6,897 nt of DNA from an uncultured Selenomonadaceae bacterium (GCA_905233325.1 CAJODU010000083.1:7552-14448), one strand, 5' to 3'. Positions 1-6,499 are shown, counted from the stretch's first letter. Notes: generated from the letters alone by a model not told the origin. Made by a program: numbers and translations.

Positions 1-1217
1 ACGGAAATCATATCCCCACGATCTTCATTGATACCCGCTGCGGAACTGACTGCCCTCAACAAGCTCTCCTGCTGAGGCTCGGTAACGGTATCATTAACCA
101 AAACTGCAACCGTCAAGCGGCGAATGGAACCGGGTGAAGAGATGATCTTTTGATTTTCTTCGTTAATCTCATAGTTTTTGGTTGATTCTTTACGCTCATA
201 TTGTGCGTTGGCATTGCGTTCCTCCGCGACGTAACCTGGGATATTACCCTCAACGCCCACAGGACCGCCGGGTACGTTGGATTCACCATTATACGCCTCG
301 CTGATGTCCTGCTGCGAGCGAATGATACCCGATTCATCAACGACAGGCGTGAATGTCTGACGATCAGTTTTGCGATCATCAAAGTCAAGCTCAACACTGA
401 CTCTGACGAAGGCATTGCCTTCACCAAGAGCATGGTCTAAAAGGGTCTGAATATTATTCTGGAGGTGATCACGAACTTTGCGGGTCATCTCAATTTGATT
501 GAGTGTCTGCAAGTTCATACGCTGCTCTTTGAGAGCCTCATCATCTTGATTTTCGTTGAGTATATTACCTGCCTCGTCAACAATCGTGACATTTTCAGGT
601 TGAAGACTCTGAACGCTGTGACTAACTAAATTTACAATTCCTTTAATTTCCTGGGGCGTAATTTCAGCACCGGGGTTAAGTATAAGCATAATGGAGGCCG
701 TTGCCGGCTTTTCATTCCTGCTGTAGAGCGAATCTTCAGGCAGGACGATATGCACCCTTGCCTTATTTACCGCAGGTATTTGTTCAATAGTCCTTGTCAA
801 TTCACCTTGCAGGGCTTGAAGGTAATTAACCCTGTTTTGAAATTCAGTAACACCGAGTTTACTGTCATCAAAGAGTTCAAAACCTTTATTGCCGCGCGGC
901 AAACCTTGAGTTGCCAAACTTAGTCTGGCATCGTGAACATCAGAGGCAGGTACAAATATCGTTGTGCCCGTCTTGTTCTCTTCAATGGTGTATTTGACAC
1001 CCGATTCTTTCAAACTGTCTACTACATCGCCGGCATCTTTTGTCTCCAAATTGGTGTACAGCGGCACCATATCCGGCTTGCTGCCGTACCAAAAGCTGAT
1101 ACCCAAGAGCAGGAGCAGAAAAGCCGCAGCAGAGCCAACTATAATGTAACGTTGTCTCCCGCTGTATCTTTCCCACAGCTCTCGATATTTCGCTATCCAA
1201 TCTGCCAATGATCTCAT
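1..1217 (-). CDS. fliF: Flagellar MS-ring protein FliF, 3' part cut by the window edge
   Basis: FliF forms the MS ring in the cytoplasmic membrane, the base on which the C ring, export apparatus and rod assemble. My reading of the minus strand gives 405 uninterrupted codons. A short basic/aromatic N-terminus leads into a membrane helix at about residues 24-44. Ring-building modules follow: residues 50-110 include LATQGLPRGNKGFELFDDSK, and residues 120-220 include EFQNRVNYLQALQGELTRTI and ARVHIVLPED. Further domain sequence (EGNAFVRVSVELDFD) and a Gly/Pro-rich collar segment with NVPGGPVGVEGNIPGY come next. Family members are usually about 520-560 residues, so the second membrane helix and the FliG-binding tail lie outside the window. 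The start is uncertain: GAAGGG abuts the ATG at 1217, whereas an in-frame TTG at 1208 sits 9 nt after it. fliF is the fourth flagellar gene of the operon, 88 bp after fliE. Identity is very secure from the motifs (seen) and gene order (known). Confidence 0.97.
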   Translation of the reverse strand, partial: MRSLADWIAKYRELWERYSGRQRYIIVGSAAAFLLLLLGISFWYGSKPDMVPLYTNLETKDAGDVVDSLKESGVKYTIEENKTGTTIFVPASDVHDARLSLATQGLPRGNKGFELFDDSKLGVTEFQNRVNYLQALQGELTRTIEQIPAVNKARVHIVLPEDSLYSRNEKPATASIMLILNPGAEITPQEIKGIVNLVSHSVQSLQPENVTIVDEAGNILNENQDDEALKEQRMNLQTLNQIEMTRKVRDHLQNNIQTLLDHALGEGNAFVRVSVELDFDDRKTDRQTFTPVVDESGIIRSQQDISEAYNGESNVPGGPVGVEGNIPGYVAEERNANAQYERKESTKNYEINEENQKIISSPGSIRRLTVAVLVNDTVTEPQQESLLRAVSSAAGINEDRGDMIS

Positions 1218-1252
1218 CCCTTCAAAACACTAGTTTTAAGCAGTCAGCGACA

Positions 1253-1287
1253 GCAGATATTAGACTGGATCTGATTCGACTATCTGC
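1253..1287 (-). other. Intercistronic hairpin between fliE and fliF
   Basis: GCAGATA and its exact complement TATCTGC flank a 21-nt loop in the 88-bp gap between fliE and fliF. A G-U pair can extend the stem to 8 bp in the minus-strand transcript. No T-tract follows in the direction of transcription, so it is not a classical terminator. A role in message processing or in setting the FliE:FliF ratio is only inference, and chance is a real alternative. Confidence 0.3.
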
Positions 1288-1305
1288 CTCAACTATCAGC
1301 ACAAA

Positions 1306-1608
1306 CTATACTTGCATTCTCATAATTTCCTGATAGGCGGAAACTGCTCGATTTCTAAGTTGAAGGGCGAGTTGGATAGAAATTTCAGCTTTTTGGCTGG
1401 CAACCATTACTTGAGATATATCTTCGACTCTGCCTGCAGCTAATGCCGCATTCATTGCATCTGAATGTTTTTGCAGATCGTTTGTAGCTTTTAGTGCATC
1501 AACGAGGAACTCTCCAAAAGGCTTGGGCGGCTCCGTGAGCTGATTTTCTCCTATATGACTTACTGCATGCATCTGCACCGGCGACATTTTCAACGCTTCT
1601 ATTTCCAT
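1306..1608 (-). CDS. fliE: Flagellar hook-basal body protein FliE
   Basis: FliE is a small export substrate that couples the FliF MS ring to the FlgB/FlgC proximal rod and is needed early for rod assembly. The 100-residue product has the normal family length. Its conserved C-terminal half is clear: about residues 32-61 carry the helical FGEFLVDALKATNDLQ region, and the protein ends with the hallmark RNRAVSAYQEIMRMQV. It has no signal peptide, as expected for a type III flagellar export substrate. The ATG start is preceded by GAAGGTG at good spacing, and the stop is TAG. It lies between flgC (55 bp upstream) and fliF (88 bp downstream), the common flgB-flgC-fliE-fliF order. Nothing looks truncated or unusual. 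Confidence 0.97.
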   Translation of the reverse strand: MEIEALKMSPVQMHAVSHIGENQLTEPPKPFGEFLVDALKATNDLQKHSDAMNAALAAGRVEDISQVMVASQKAEISIQLALQLRNRAVSAYQEIMRMQV

Positions 1609-1663
1609 ACATTCACCTTCTAACTATTTTTAATTATGAACACTTCAAATTATATTAATCAAA

Positions 1664-2116
1664 TTAACGACCTGAAATTTCCAAGGCTTTCATTGCCATA
1701 GATTTTGCAGCATTTATAGCTGTAGTATTTGCCTCATAAGCCCTGTGAGCTGTTATCATATCAACCATTTCACTGACAATATTGACATTAGGCTTTTCAA
1801 CATAACCTTCTTCGTTGGCGTCAGGGTGGCTTGGATCATACATAAGCGGACCTTGTTCATCATCTTCCATTATGGCAACGGCACGGACGCCTTCACCTGT
1901 GGACTTTTTGGGTCCCATTGCTTGCTTGAGCATATCTTCAAAACTCTCAAGCTCTTTTTCACGCGGCATAAAAACTACATAGCGGCGATGATAAGCTCCG
2001 CCTTGCTCAGTCCTTGTGGTGTTTGCGTTTGCAATATTGTTTGATATTACGTCCATACGCAGACGCTCGGCAGTCAGTCCGGAGGCTGATGCGTCGATTC
2101 CTGTAAACATACCCAT
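1664..2116 (-). CDS. flgC: Flagellar proximal rod protein FlgC
   Basis: FlgC is one of the proximal rod subunits of the flagellar drive shaft and is exported through the flagellar type III apparatus. The 150-residue product has the normal length. The N-terminal rod signature is at about residues 8-33 (ASASGLTAERLRMDVISNNI, then ANANTTRT). The central family motif YDPSHPDANEEGYVEKPNVN is followed by the C-terminal heptad helix ending MAMKALEISGR. These N- and C-terminal helices form the coiled-coil D0 domain in rod/hook proteins (known). The ATG at 2116 follows TAGGAG with 9 nt between. A second in-frame ATG at codon 3 is possible but worse spaced. It lies 82 bp after flgB and 55 bp before fliE, consistent with one transcript. 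Confidence 0.98.
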   Translation of the reverse strand: MGMFTGIDASASGLTAERLRMDVISNNIANANTTRTEQGGAYHRRYVVFMPREKELESFEDMLKQAMGPKKSTGEGVRAVAIMEDDEQGPLMYDPSHPDANEEGYVEKPNVNIVSEMVDMITAHRAYEANTTAINAAKSMAMKALEISGR

Positions 2117-2198
2117 TGCTTTTTTCTCCTATATCAAAACACACAATCAAAATTTTTAATAATTTATTTATTCGGTTTAGAATTACTGTCTGATGATA

Positions 2199-2642
2199 TT
2201 AACTGCCTTGACCGCTGGAAATTGCATTTTTGAGTTTTTCTACATAGCCTTTCATTTGCGTTGCGAGAGCGTTGAAGTAAATTTGATTCTTTGCCAGGGT
2301 TGCCATTTCAATATCAACATCAACATTGTTGTTATCAACACGCATTAAAGTTTGATGATCCTGCTCAACTGAAGGCACTGCAATACGTTTTCTGTTTGCA
2401 AAAGGTAAGTGAGCATCATGCGTCCTGAACATTTGCAATTTACCCTTGGTATCTTCTCCGTAAATTTCTTGAGCAAGCAAGGTCTCAAAAACCAGATTGC
2501 TCTTTTTGTAATTTGGAGTATTGACGTTGGCGATATTGTGAGCCAGTACTTCCTGTCTGATTGTTGCTGCCTCCATGCCGCGTGGTAGATAGTTGAAGTT
2601 GGGGGAGTTCATAATTTGATCCAACACTTTTGATTCACACAC
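2199..2642 (-). CDS. flgB: Flagellar proximal rod protein FlgB
   Basis: FlgB is the rod subunit nearest the MS ring. The product as called has 147 residues. It shows the rod/hook N-terminal signature RQEVLAHNIANVNTPNYK (about residues 29-46). It also has the conserved C-terminal block with VDVDIEMATLAKNQIYFNAL and a long final helix, both typical of FlgB. The start is unsettled. The GTG at 2642 is directly abutted by GGAAGG, which is too close for normal initiation. In-frame alternatives are GTG at 2627, TTG at 2624 (giving MLDQIMNSP, close in style to other FlgB N-termini) and ATG at 2612. An in-frame TAA at 2660-2658 prevents a much longer form. It is the first flagellar gene here, with promoter-like sequences upstream. 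Confidence 0.96.
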   Translation of the reverse strand: MCESKVLDQIMNSPNFNYLPRGMEAATIRQEVLAHNIANVNTPNYKKSNLVFETLLAQEIYGEDTKGKLQMFRTHDAHLPFANRKRIAVPSVEQDHQTLMRVDNNNVDVDIEMATLAKNQIYFNALATQMKGYVEKLKNAISSGQGS

Positions 2643-2709
2643 CCTTCCGTTAAAAATTTATCCTGTCACTTATTTACTTAAATATTAGTCCCTGCTGACC
2701 AATTTTAAA

Positions 2710-2738
2710 AATTTACAATAAAAAATCTCTAGTTTCAA
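2710..2738 (-). promoter_or_regulatory. Second candidate sigma-A promoter for the flgB operon
   Basis: TTGAAA (2738-2733), 17 nt, then TAAATT (2715-2710) on the minus strand. The -35 matches 5 of 6 consensus bases and the -10 matches 4 of 6. It is an alternative to, or acts with, the element just upstream. I saw no sigma-28 (TAAA-N15-GCCGATAA) or sigma-54 (GG-N10-GC) pattern in this gap. Confidence 0.3.
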
Positions 2739-2767
2739 ATTCTACATTAAAAATACAATTCCTTCAA
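2739..2767 (-). promoter_or_regulatory. Candidate sigma-A promoter for the flgB operon
   Basis: TTGAAG (2767-2762) is separated by exactly 17 nt from TAGAAT (2744-2739) on the minus strand, about 100 bp upstream of flgB. The -10 matches 5 of 6 consensus bases and the -35 matches 4 of 6. The spacer is AT-rich, so chance matches are likely. Two competing candidates lie in the same 169-bp gap: an extended -10 TGGTATAAT at 2791-2783, and the element at 2738-2710. Confidence 0.4.
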
Positions 2768-2811
2768 CCCGAAAACAAAAAAATTATACCATATTCTGAA
2801 AAATATTTGTA

Positions 2812-3201
2812 CTATATATGAAAGTAATTCAGCATTTTTTCCGTCAAGGACTTAGCATCATCATCTTTGTGGCTTAACAAGTACTCCAAGGCACCCGCGT
2901 AAAAGAAGGACGTTATGGGAATGAAACGATTATATTTTCTGAAATCCGCCCAGAGCATTAATTTGTCGTAAAGCATTGCAAAATCATCACGGTCGGCATT
3001 ATACTTTGCAACAATCTTTGAAAGCCGCCTATCCTTGACAGCAAAATCAAACATCTCGTCAATGAGCTGAGGGCTTTGCTTGTTGAGCCAGTATTTGTCA
3101 ATTAATTCAACGGTTTTCTTTGAGCGACGAAGTGAGCGGCGAATCTCAAAAATAAAAAATATTGTCAGTGCCGCCACCATTATATATAAAAAATATTGCA
3201 T
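2812..3201 (-). CDS. Unrecognised small protein with one N-terminal membrane anchor
   Basis: I do not recognise a family for this 129-residue product. Residues 3-20 form one hydrophobic helix. An Arg/Lys cluster (RRSLRRSKK, 21-29) follows at once, so the positive-inside rule predicts a membrane anchor with the rest of the chain in the cytoplasm. The remainder is mostly helical in style, with many Asp/Lys residues. It includes an aromatic stretch at about 84-108 (WADFRKYNRFIPITSFFYAG) that may be a buried helix. There are no cysteines and no recognisable catalytic motif. The ATG follows GAGG with 9 nt between, and the stop is TAG. It is on the same strand as flgB, 169 bp upstream, and divergent from cobI. 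Coding-style composition and a clean RBS support a real gene. Function is unknown, and a link to motility rests only on position. Confidence 0.8.
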   Translation of the reverse strand: MQYFLYIMVAALTIFFIFEIRRSLRRSKKTVELIDKYWLNKQSPQLIDEMFDFAVKDRRLSKIVAKYNADRDDFAMLYDKLMLWADFRKYNRFIPITSFFYAGALEYLLSHKDDDAKSLTEKMLNYFHI

Positions 3202-3216
3202 ATCTCACTGCCTCTG

Positions 3217-3245
3217 TTCACAATTATAAATATTTATGGTAAACT
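3217..3245 (+). promoter_or_regulatory. Candidate sigma-A promoter for cobI
   Basis: TTCACA (3217-3222) is followed after 17 nt by TAAACT (3240-3245), with TGG just upstream making an extended -10. Transcription would begin near 3252, giving a leader of under 40 nt. That leaves no room for a cobalamin riboswitch, and no B12-box-like sequence is visible. The opposite strand carries a TATAAT at 3228-3223 inside this promoter's spacer. Confidence 0.5.
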
Positions 3246-3278
3246 GTAGTTTGTAATTTTGCATTAGAGAAAGGTTTG

Positions 3279-3989
3279 ATGATAATGACAAAGCTGGGTA
3301 CTTTTTACGGAATTGGCGTCGGCCCTGGTGATCCCGATCTTTTGACGGTCAAGGCCATCAGGGCAATCAAAGAAGTTGATGTGATAATCGCTCCGAAGAC
3401 CGAGAAGAAAGAAGGCAGCGTCGCTCTTGAAATTGCCCGACCCTATTTAAAATCAGACATAGAAATAATATACCAAGTTTTCCCAATGGTCAAGGATTTT
3501 GCCGAATCTCCCGAAGTTTTTATCTCAAACAAGGAAGAAATTTTGGCAATACTTCGTCAAAATAAAAATGTCGCCTTTTTGACGTTAGGCGACCCCATGT
3601 TCTACAGCACTTATATTTATGTTTTCAACCTGCTTAAAGATGAAAATGTCAACATTGAGACTATCCCCGGTGTTCCTGCCTTCCTCGCGATTGCCTCAAA
3701 AATCGGCAGACCTGTGGCCTTCGGAAATGATATTCTGTCAATCATTCCGGCAACGGCTGACGTTGGAAACATTGACGCCGCCCTTGACGCCTCTGACACT
3801 TCTGTTTTAATGAAGGTTTACAAAAATTTTGGTGAGATAGTCGATACCCTGGCTAAACACGACATGGCACAACAGGCCACTCTTGTCAGTCGCTGCGGTC
3901 TTCCTGATGAAAATATCATCGAAGATATAAATGCACACAAGAACGACAAAATCAACTATCTTTCAACTATCATCACTCGCAGGGATTAA
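3279..3989 (+). CDS. cobI: Precorrin-2 / cobalt-factor II C20-methyltransferase
   Basis: This SAM-dependent methyltransferase (CobI/CbiL) adds the C20 methyl group to precorrin-2 or its cobalt form, the first step committed to the corrin ring. The 236-residue product has the usual length. The tetrapyrrole methylase fold shows its landmarks: N-terminal GIGVGPGDPDLLTVKA (11-26), which pairs with the CobI/CbiL subfamily, the SAM-loop motif LTLGDPMFYST (101-111), and ETIPGVPAFLAIASKIGRP (127-145). It acts in the cytoplasm. Starts cluster: TTG 3276, ATG 3279 and ATG 3285 all follow GAGAAAGG. I chose 3279, but 3285 has better spacing (10 nt). Other cob/cbi genes are absent from the window. The gene stands alone between divergent and convergent neighbours, so its regulation is probably separate from a main cobalamin operon. 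In an anaerobe the cobalt (CbiL) substrate is more likely, which is inference. Confidence 0.93.
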   Translation: MIMTKLGTFYGIGVGPGDPDLLTVKAIRAIKEVDVIIAPKTEKKEGSVALEIARPYLKSDIEIIYQVFPMVKDFAESPEVFISNKEEILAILRQNKNVAFLTLGDPMFYSTYIYVFNLLKDENVNIETIPGVPAFLAIASKIGRPVAFGNDILSIIPATADVGNIDAALDASDTSVLMKVYKNFGEIVDTLAKHDMAQQATLVSRCGLPDENIIEDINAHKNDKINYLSTIITRRD

Positions 3990-3992
3990 TTG

Positions 3993-5252
3993 TCAGTGAT
4001 TGTTAGCCCTGAAGAAGAGGGACTTCATGGCGTCGGTGTAGAATTGCTCATCGGGTGTGCCGGCAGAGGAGTTTAAATTCATCATCGGCATTCTGAGCAG
4101 CTTGCGGACAATCATTTTAGTCATATGGTCAATAACTTTTTGCTCCTCTTCGGTGAGGTTGGGCATTTTGGAGGCTGCACGGTGGATCTCTCTAAGGCGG
4201 ACTTGTTCTGCTCTCTCTGATAGGGATGCCATCAACGGCTGAAATGATAGATATTTAAAACGATCGACGAGAGCATCAACATTTTCGTCGATTATTTTTT
4301 TTGCCTGTTTTGCCTCCTCATAGCGTTGACTGATGTGTTCATCGACAACCGCCTCAAGATCATCAATGTTATAAAGCGTCACGCCGTCAATGTCACTGAC
4401 TTCAGGCTCAACATCACGCGGAACGGCAATATCAATAATGAAAAGTTTCCTGCCGTTACGCTGCTGCATAAGTTTACGAGTCGGAGCGGCCTTGACGACA
4501 TAATGAGGTGCACCGGTGGAAGTGACAATCACATCAACATCAACCGCCCGCTCAAAAGCCTCAGACCAATCGACGGCCTCACCTCTAACTTTACCGGCAA
4601 GCTCTTCTGCACGCTCAATGTGGTGGTTGGCAATGAGGATTTTATCAATACCGTGAGATATTAAATGGCGGACAGTCAACTGTGCCATCTTGCCGGCTCC
4701 GAATATCAACGCCTTCTTGTGGACAAGACTGCCCAATTCCTTCTTGGCAAGCTCAACGGCAGCATAACTCACCGAAACGGAATTATAGGCGATCTTCGTA
4801 TCCGTACGGACGGCCTTGCCGGTTGCGATTGCACGATTGAAGAGAGTATTCAAAATCGTTCCGGTTGCTGAATTTTCCTTTGCAAGGGCATAGGCCGCCT
4901 TAACCTGCGAAAGAATCTGCCCTTCACCGAGGACGAGAGAATCAAGACTTGAGGCAACCTTAAAGAGGTGGCGAATACATTCAACGCCGCTGAATTTATA
5001 TAGATAATCGTCAACATCTTCAACATAACCAACCAAGTCCGCAACGAAATTTTCAGCCGTCTTGAATGAGGAATCCGTCACGGTATATATCTCTGTGCGG
5101 TTGCAAGTCGACAGTATAGCCGCTTCTCTGAGATCGACATAATCTCCAATATTTTTGAGACCGTCGATTATTCTGTCCTTTGATATTGAAAACTTTTCGC
5201 GAATGTCAATAGGTGCTGTCCTGTGATTTACTCCGATAACTGCCAAGTGCAT
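3993..5252 (-). CDS. hemA: Glutamyl-tRNA reductase
   Basis: HemA reduces glutamyl-tRNA(Glu) with NADPH to glutamate-1-semialdehyde, the first committed step of C5-pathway tetrapyrrole synthesis. The 419-residue product is full length. The catalytic domain begins MHLAVIGVNHRTAPIDIRE and carries the nucleophilic Cys50 in STCNRTE, with SLVLGEGQILSQVK at 105-118. The NADPH-binding Rossmann domain has GAGKMA (185-190) and IDIAVPRDVEPEV (273-285). A C-terminal helical dimerisation domain covers about 310-419. ATG at 5252 is preceded by AGAGGTG with about 10 nt spacing. The first 47 bp overlap the end of sirC, so the two are probably translationally coupled. The stop codon lies only 3 bp from that of convergent cobI. 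No hemC, hemB or hemL follows, unlike many Bacillota hem clusters. Identity is certain. Confidence 0.99.
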   Translation of the reverse strand: MHLAVIGVNHRTAPIDIREKFSISKDRIIDGLKNIGDYVDLREAAILSTCNRTEIYTVTDSSFKTAENFVADLVGYVEDVDDYLYKFSGVECIRHLFKVASSLDSLVLGEGQILSQVKAAYALAKENSATGTILNTLFNRAIATGKAVRTDTKIAYNSVSVSYAAVELAKKELGSLVHKKALIFGAGKMAQLTVRHLISHGIDKILIANHHIERAEELAGKVRGEAVDWSEAFERAVDVDVIVTSTGAPHYVVKAAPTRKLMQQRNGRKLFIIDIAVPRDVEPEVSDIDGVTLYNIDDLEAVVDEHISQRYEEAKQAKKIIDENVDALVDRFKYLSFQPLMASLSERAEQVRLREIHRAASKMPNLTEEEQKVIDHMTKMIVRKLLRMPMMNLNSSAGTPDEQFYTDAMKSLFFRANNH

Positions 5253-5874
5253 TGCGAATATTCACCTCTGCTTTGTCAATCTCTCCATTTTGTGCCAAAG
5301 AAAAATTTTCACTGCTCATAACCTCGCGCCAAAACTTTTCGCGAGTTTCGGCGTCACTTATCAAAATTTTTACTTCTTCTCTGATTGCAGACAGCCGCTC
5401 AAGCCATCTTGCAAAGTCATCATTAAATTGAGTTTCCAAGTGCTGACGGATACATCTGGATAGTGCCGGCGACAAGCCTTCTGTGGAGATCGTCAGCAAC
5501 AAGTTATTCCTTCTTATGATTGAAGGCACATTGAACGTGTTTAGGCTTGGCAATTTGCAATCTGCATTGACAATATTGACCAGCATATGTTTTGTTGAGG
5601 CCTCTTTTGCTGCAAGCTGATTTATTTCTGAATCATTCGTTGCGGCAATAAAAATCAAGCCTTTTGGCAGACAGCCACTTGAGTAAGCCTGTCGCCGCCA
5701 CTCGATATATCCGCCCTCAACAAGCCGTTGAATCTCTTCACAGACCTCAGGAGCATTTACAATAACTTTACCCTTGACATTCAAAAGCCCCTTAATCTTG
5801 CGAAGTGCCACATGTCCACCGCCGAGTACAACGCAGATCTTGCCTTCAATATCCAAATTAATCGGATAACTCAA
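5206..5874 (-). CDS. sirC: Precorrin-2 dehydrogenase (CysG N-terminal / SirC / Met8p type)
   Basis: This family oxidises precorrin-2 to sirohydrochlorin with NAD+; some members also insert iron to make siroheme. The 222-residue product shows the Rossmann nucleotide-binding start ICVVLGGGHVALRK (13-26) and the AATND motif (77-81). It also has the family segment FNVPSIIRRNNLLLTISTEG with SPALSR (114-140), then a helical tail. There is no fused uroporphyrinogen III methyltransferase domain, so it is the free-standing SirC form. At the position of CysG Asp104 (NVVD) the sequence reads NIVN, with Asn103 in place of the expected Asp, and Asp105 two residues later. Start is TTG at 5874 with GAGGGTG 5 nt before it. 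It lies 79 bp after maf and overlaps hemA by 47 bp. Whether it is dehydrogenase only or bifunctional cannot be told from sequence. Confidence 0.93.
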   Translation of the reverse strand: MSYPINLDIEGKICVVLGGGHVALRKIKGLLNVKGKVIVNAPEVCEEIQRLVEGGYIEWRRQAYSSGCLPKGLIFIAATNDSEINQLAAKEASTKHMLVNIVNADCKLPSLNTFNVPSIIRRNNLLLTISTEGLSPALSRCIRQHLETQFNDDFARWLERLSAIREEVKILISDAETREKFWREVMSSENFSLAQNGEIDKAEVNIRNALGSYRSKSQDSTY

Positions 5875-5953
5875 ATTGACACCCTCAAAAAATTTCCAAA
5901 ATGTGAATCTAATTCATTTTTATATATTACTACATCAAAGAAAAAAATCCTCT

Positions 5954-6499
5954 TTAGAGTGTTTGCAAAATTTTACGCAGACGATAAAGCGGCAAGCCGA
6001 CAACGTTCGACCAGTCGCCATTGATTTTTTTGACATATGGAGCCATACCACCTTGCAGAGCATAGGAGCCGGACTTATCCATAGGTTCACCTGTTCGGAC
6101 GTAGTTGGCAATCTCCTCGTCAGTCATCTCACCGAAATGTACTTCCGTCTCTTCGGCAGCCGTCCTGATATTATCGCCTTTAATCACTGCCAAGCCGGTT
6201 ATAACTTTATGGACTTTGTCAGCCAACTCGTGCAGCATTGTACAAGCATCGTCAAAATCGTGAGGTTTACCAAAAATTTTGCCGTTGAGTGTGACTATTG
6301 TATCGGCAGCGATGATCGTGTCATTTGGAAAATCCTTAGCCACAGCCCTGGCTTTAAGGACTGCATTTTCAACAGCGAGTTCAGCAGGTGTTGCGGCGTC
6401 TGTAAATTCTTCAGCCTCGCTGACGTGAACTTCAAAATCAGTACAAATTTTCTTCAACAATTCCTCGCGACGAGGAGAACCTGATGCTAAAATTATCAT
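5954..6499 (-). CDS. maf: Maf-family nucleoside triphosphate pyrophosphatase (probable dTTP/UTP type)
   Basis: Maf proteins hydrolyse non-canonical or excess pyrimidine nucleotides (dTTP, UTP and modified forms) to the monophosphate and pyrophosphate. They are linked to house-cleaning and septum/division control. The 181-residue product has the usual length. It opens with the signature IILASGSPRREELL, has the catalytic Asp66 in IIAADTIV, then GKPHDFDDA (77-85), and ends with YALQGGMAPYVKKINGDWSN and VVGLPL. The YALQG form resembles the YhdE/B. subtilis Maf branch rather than the m7GTP-specific YceF branch (known family contrast, my assignment). I chose ATG 6499 because AAAAGGAAG lies 9 nt upstream and the protein then begins MIILASGSPRR. 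Longer starts (ATG 6520, TTG 6523) would place that ribosome binding site inside the gene. It is first in the minus-strand group with sirC and hemA. Confidence 0.96.
   Translation of the reverse strand: MIILASGSPRREELLKKICTDFEVHVSEAEEFTDAATPAELAVENAVLKARAVAKDFPNDTIIAADTIVTLNGKIFGKPHDFDDACTMLHELADKVHKVITGLAVIKGDNIRTAAEETEVHFGEMTDEEIANYVRTGEPMDKSGSYALQGGMAPYVKKINGDWSNVVGLPLYRLRKILQTL

Noticed and set aside
113..433. 106-codon minus-strand frame at the left
   Set aside because: It is out of frame with fliF, whose continuous reading covers the same bases with clear family motifs.
2117..2198. CCGAATAA in the flgB-flgC gap as a sigma-28 promoter
   Set aside because: It resembles the GCCGATAA -10 of sigma-28, but it has an inserted base and no TAAA box about 15 nt upstream.
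2775..2812. ATATT/AATAT hairpin followed by a T-run as a terminator after the unrecognised gene
   Set aside because: The stem is only 5 A-T pairs, too weak for intrinsic termination. The T-run is part of an AT-rich spacer that fits a promoter better.
3202..3278. Cobalamin riboswitch upstream of cobI
   Set aside because: The spacer is only 77 bp and the predicted leader under 40 nt, far shorter than a B12 riboswitch, and no conserved B12-box is visible.
4326..4871. Two plus-strand open frames opposite hemA (112 and 68 codons)
   Set aside because: They lie wholly inside hemA, which has all family motifs. The compositions are those of reverse-frame shadows.
5876..6484. 202-codon open frame on the plus strand opposite maf
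   Set aside because: It is the antisense shadow of maf and the sirC upstream gap. It has no RBS or recognisable motif, while the minus strand encodes an unmistakable Maf protein.
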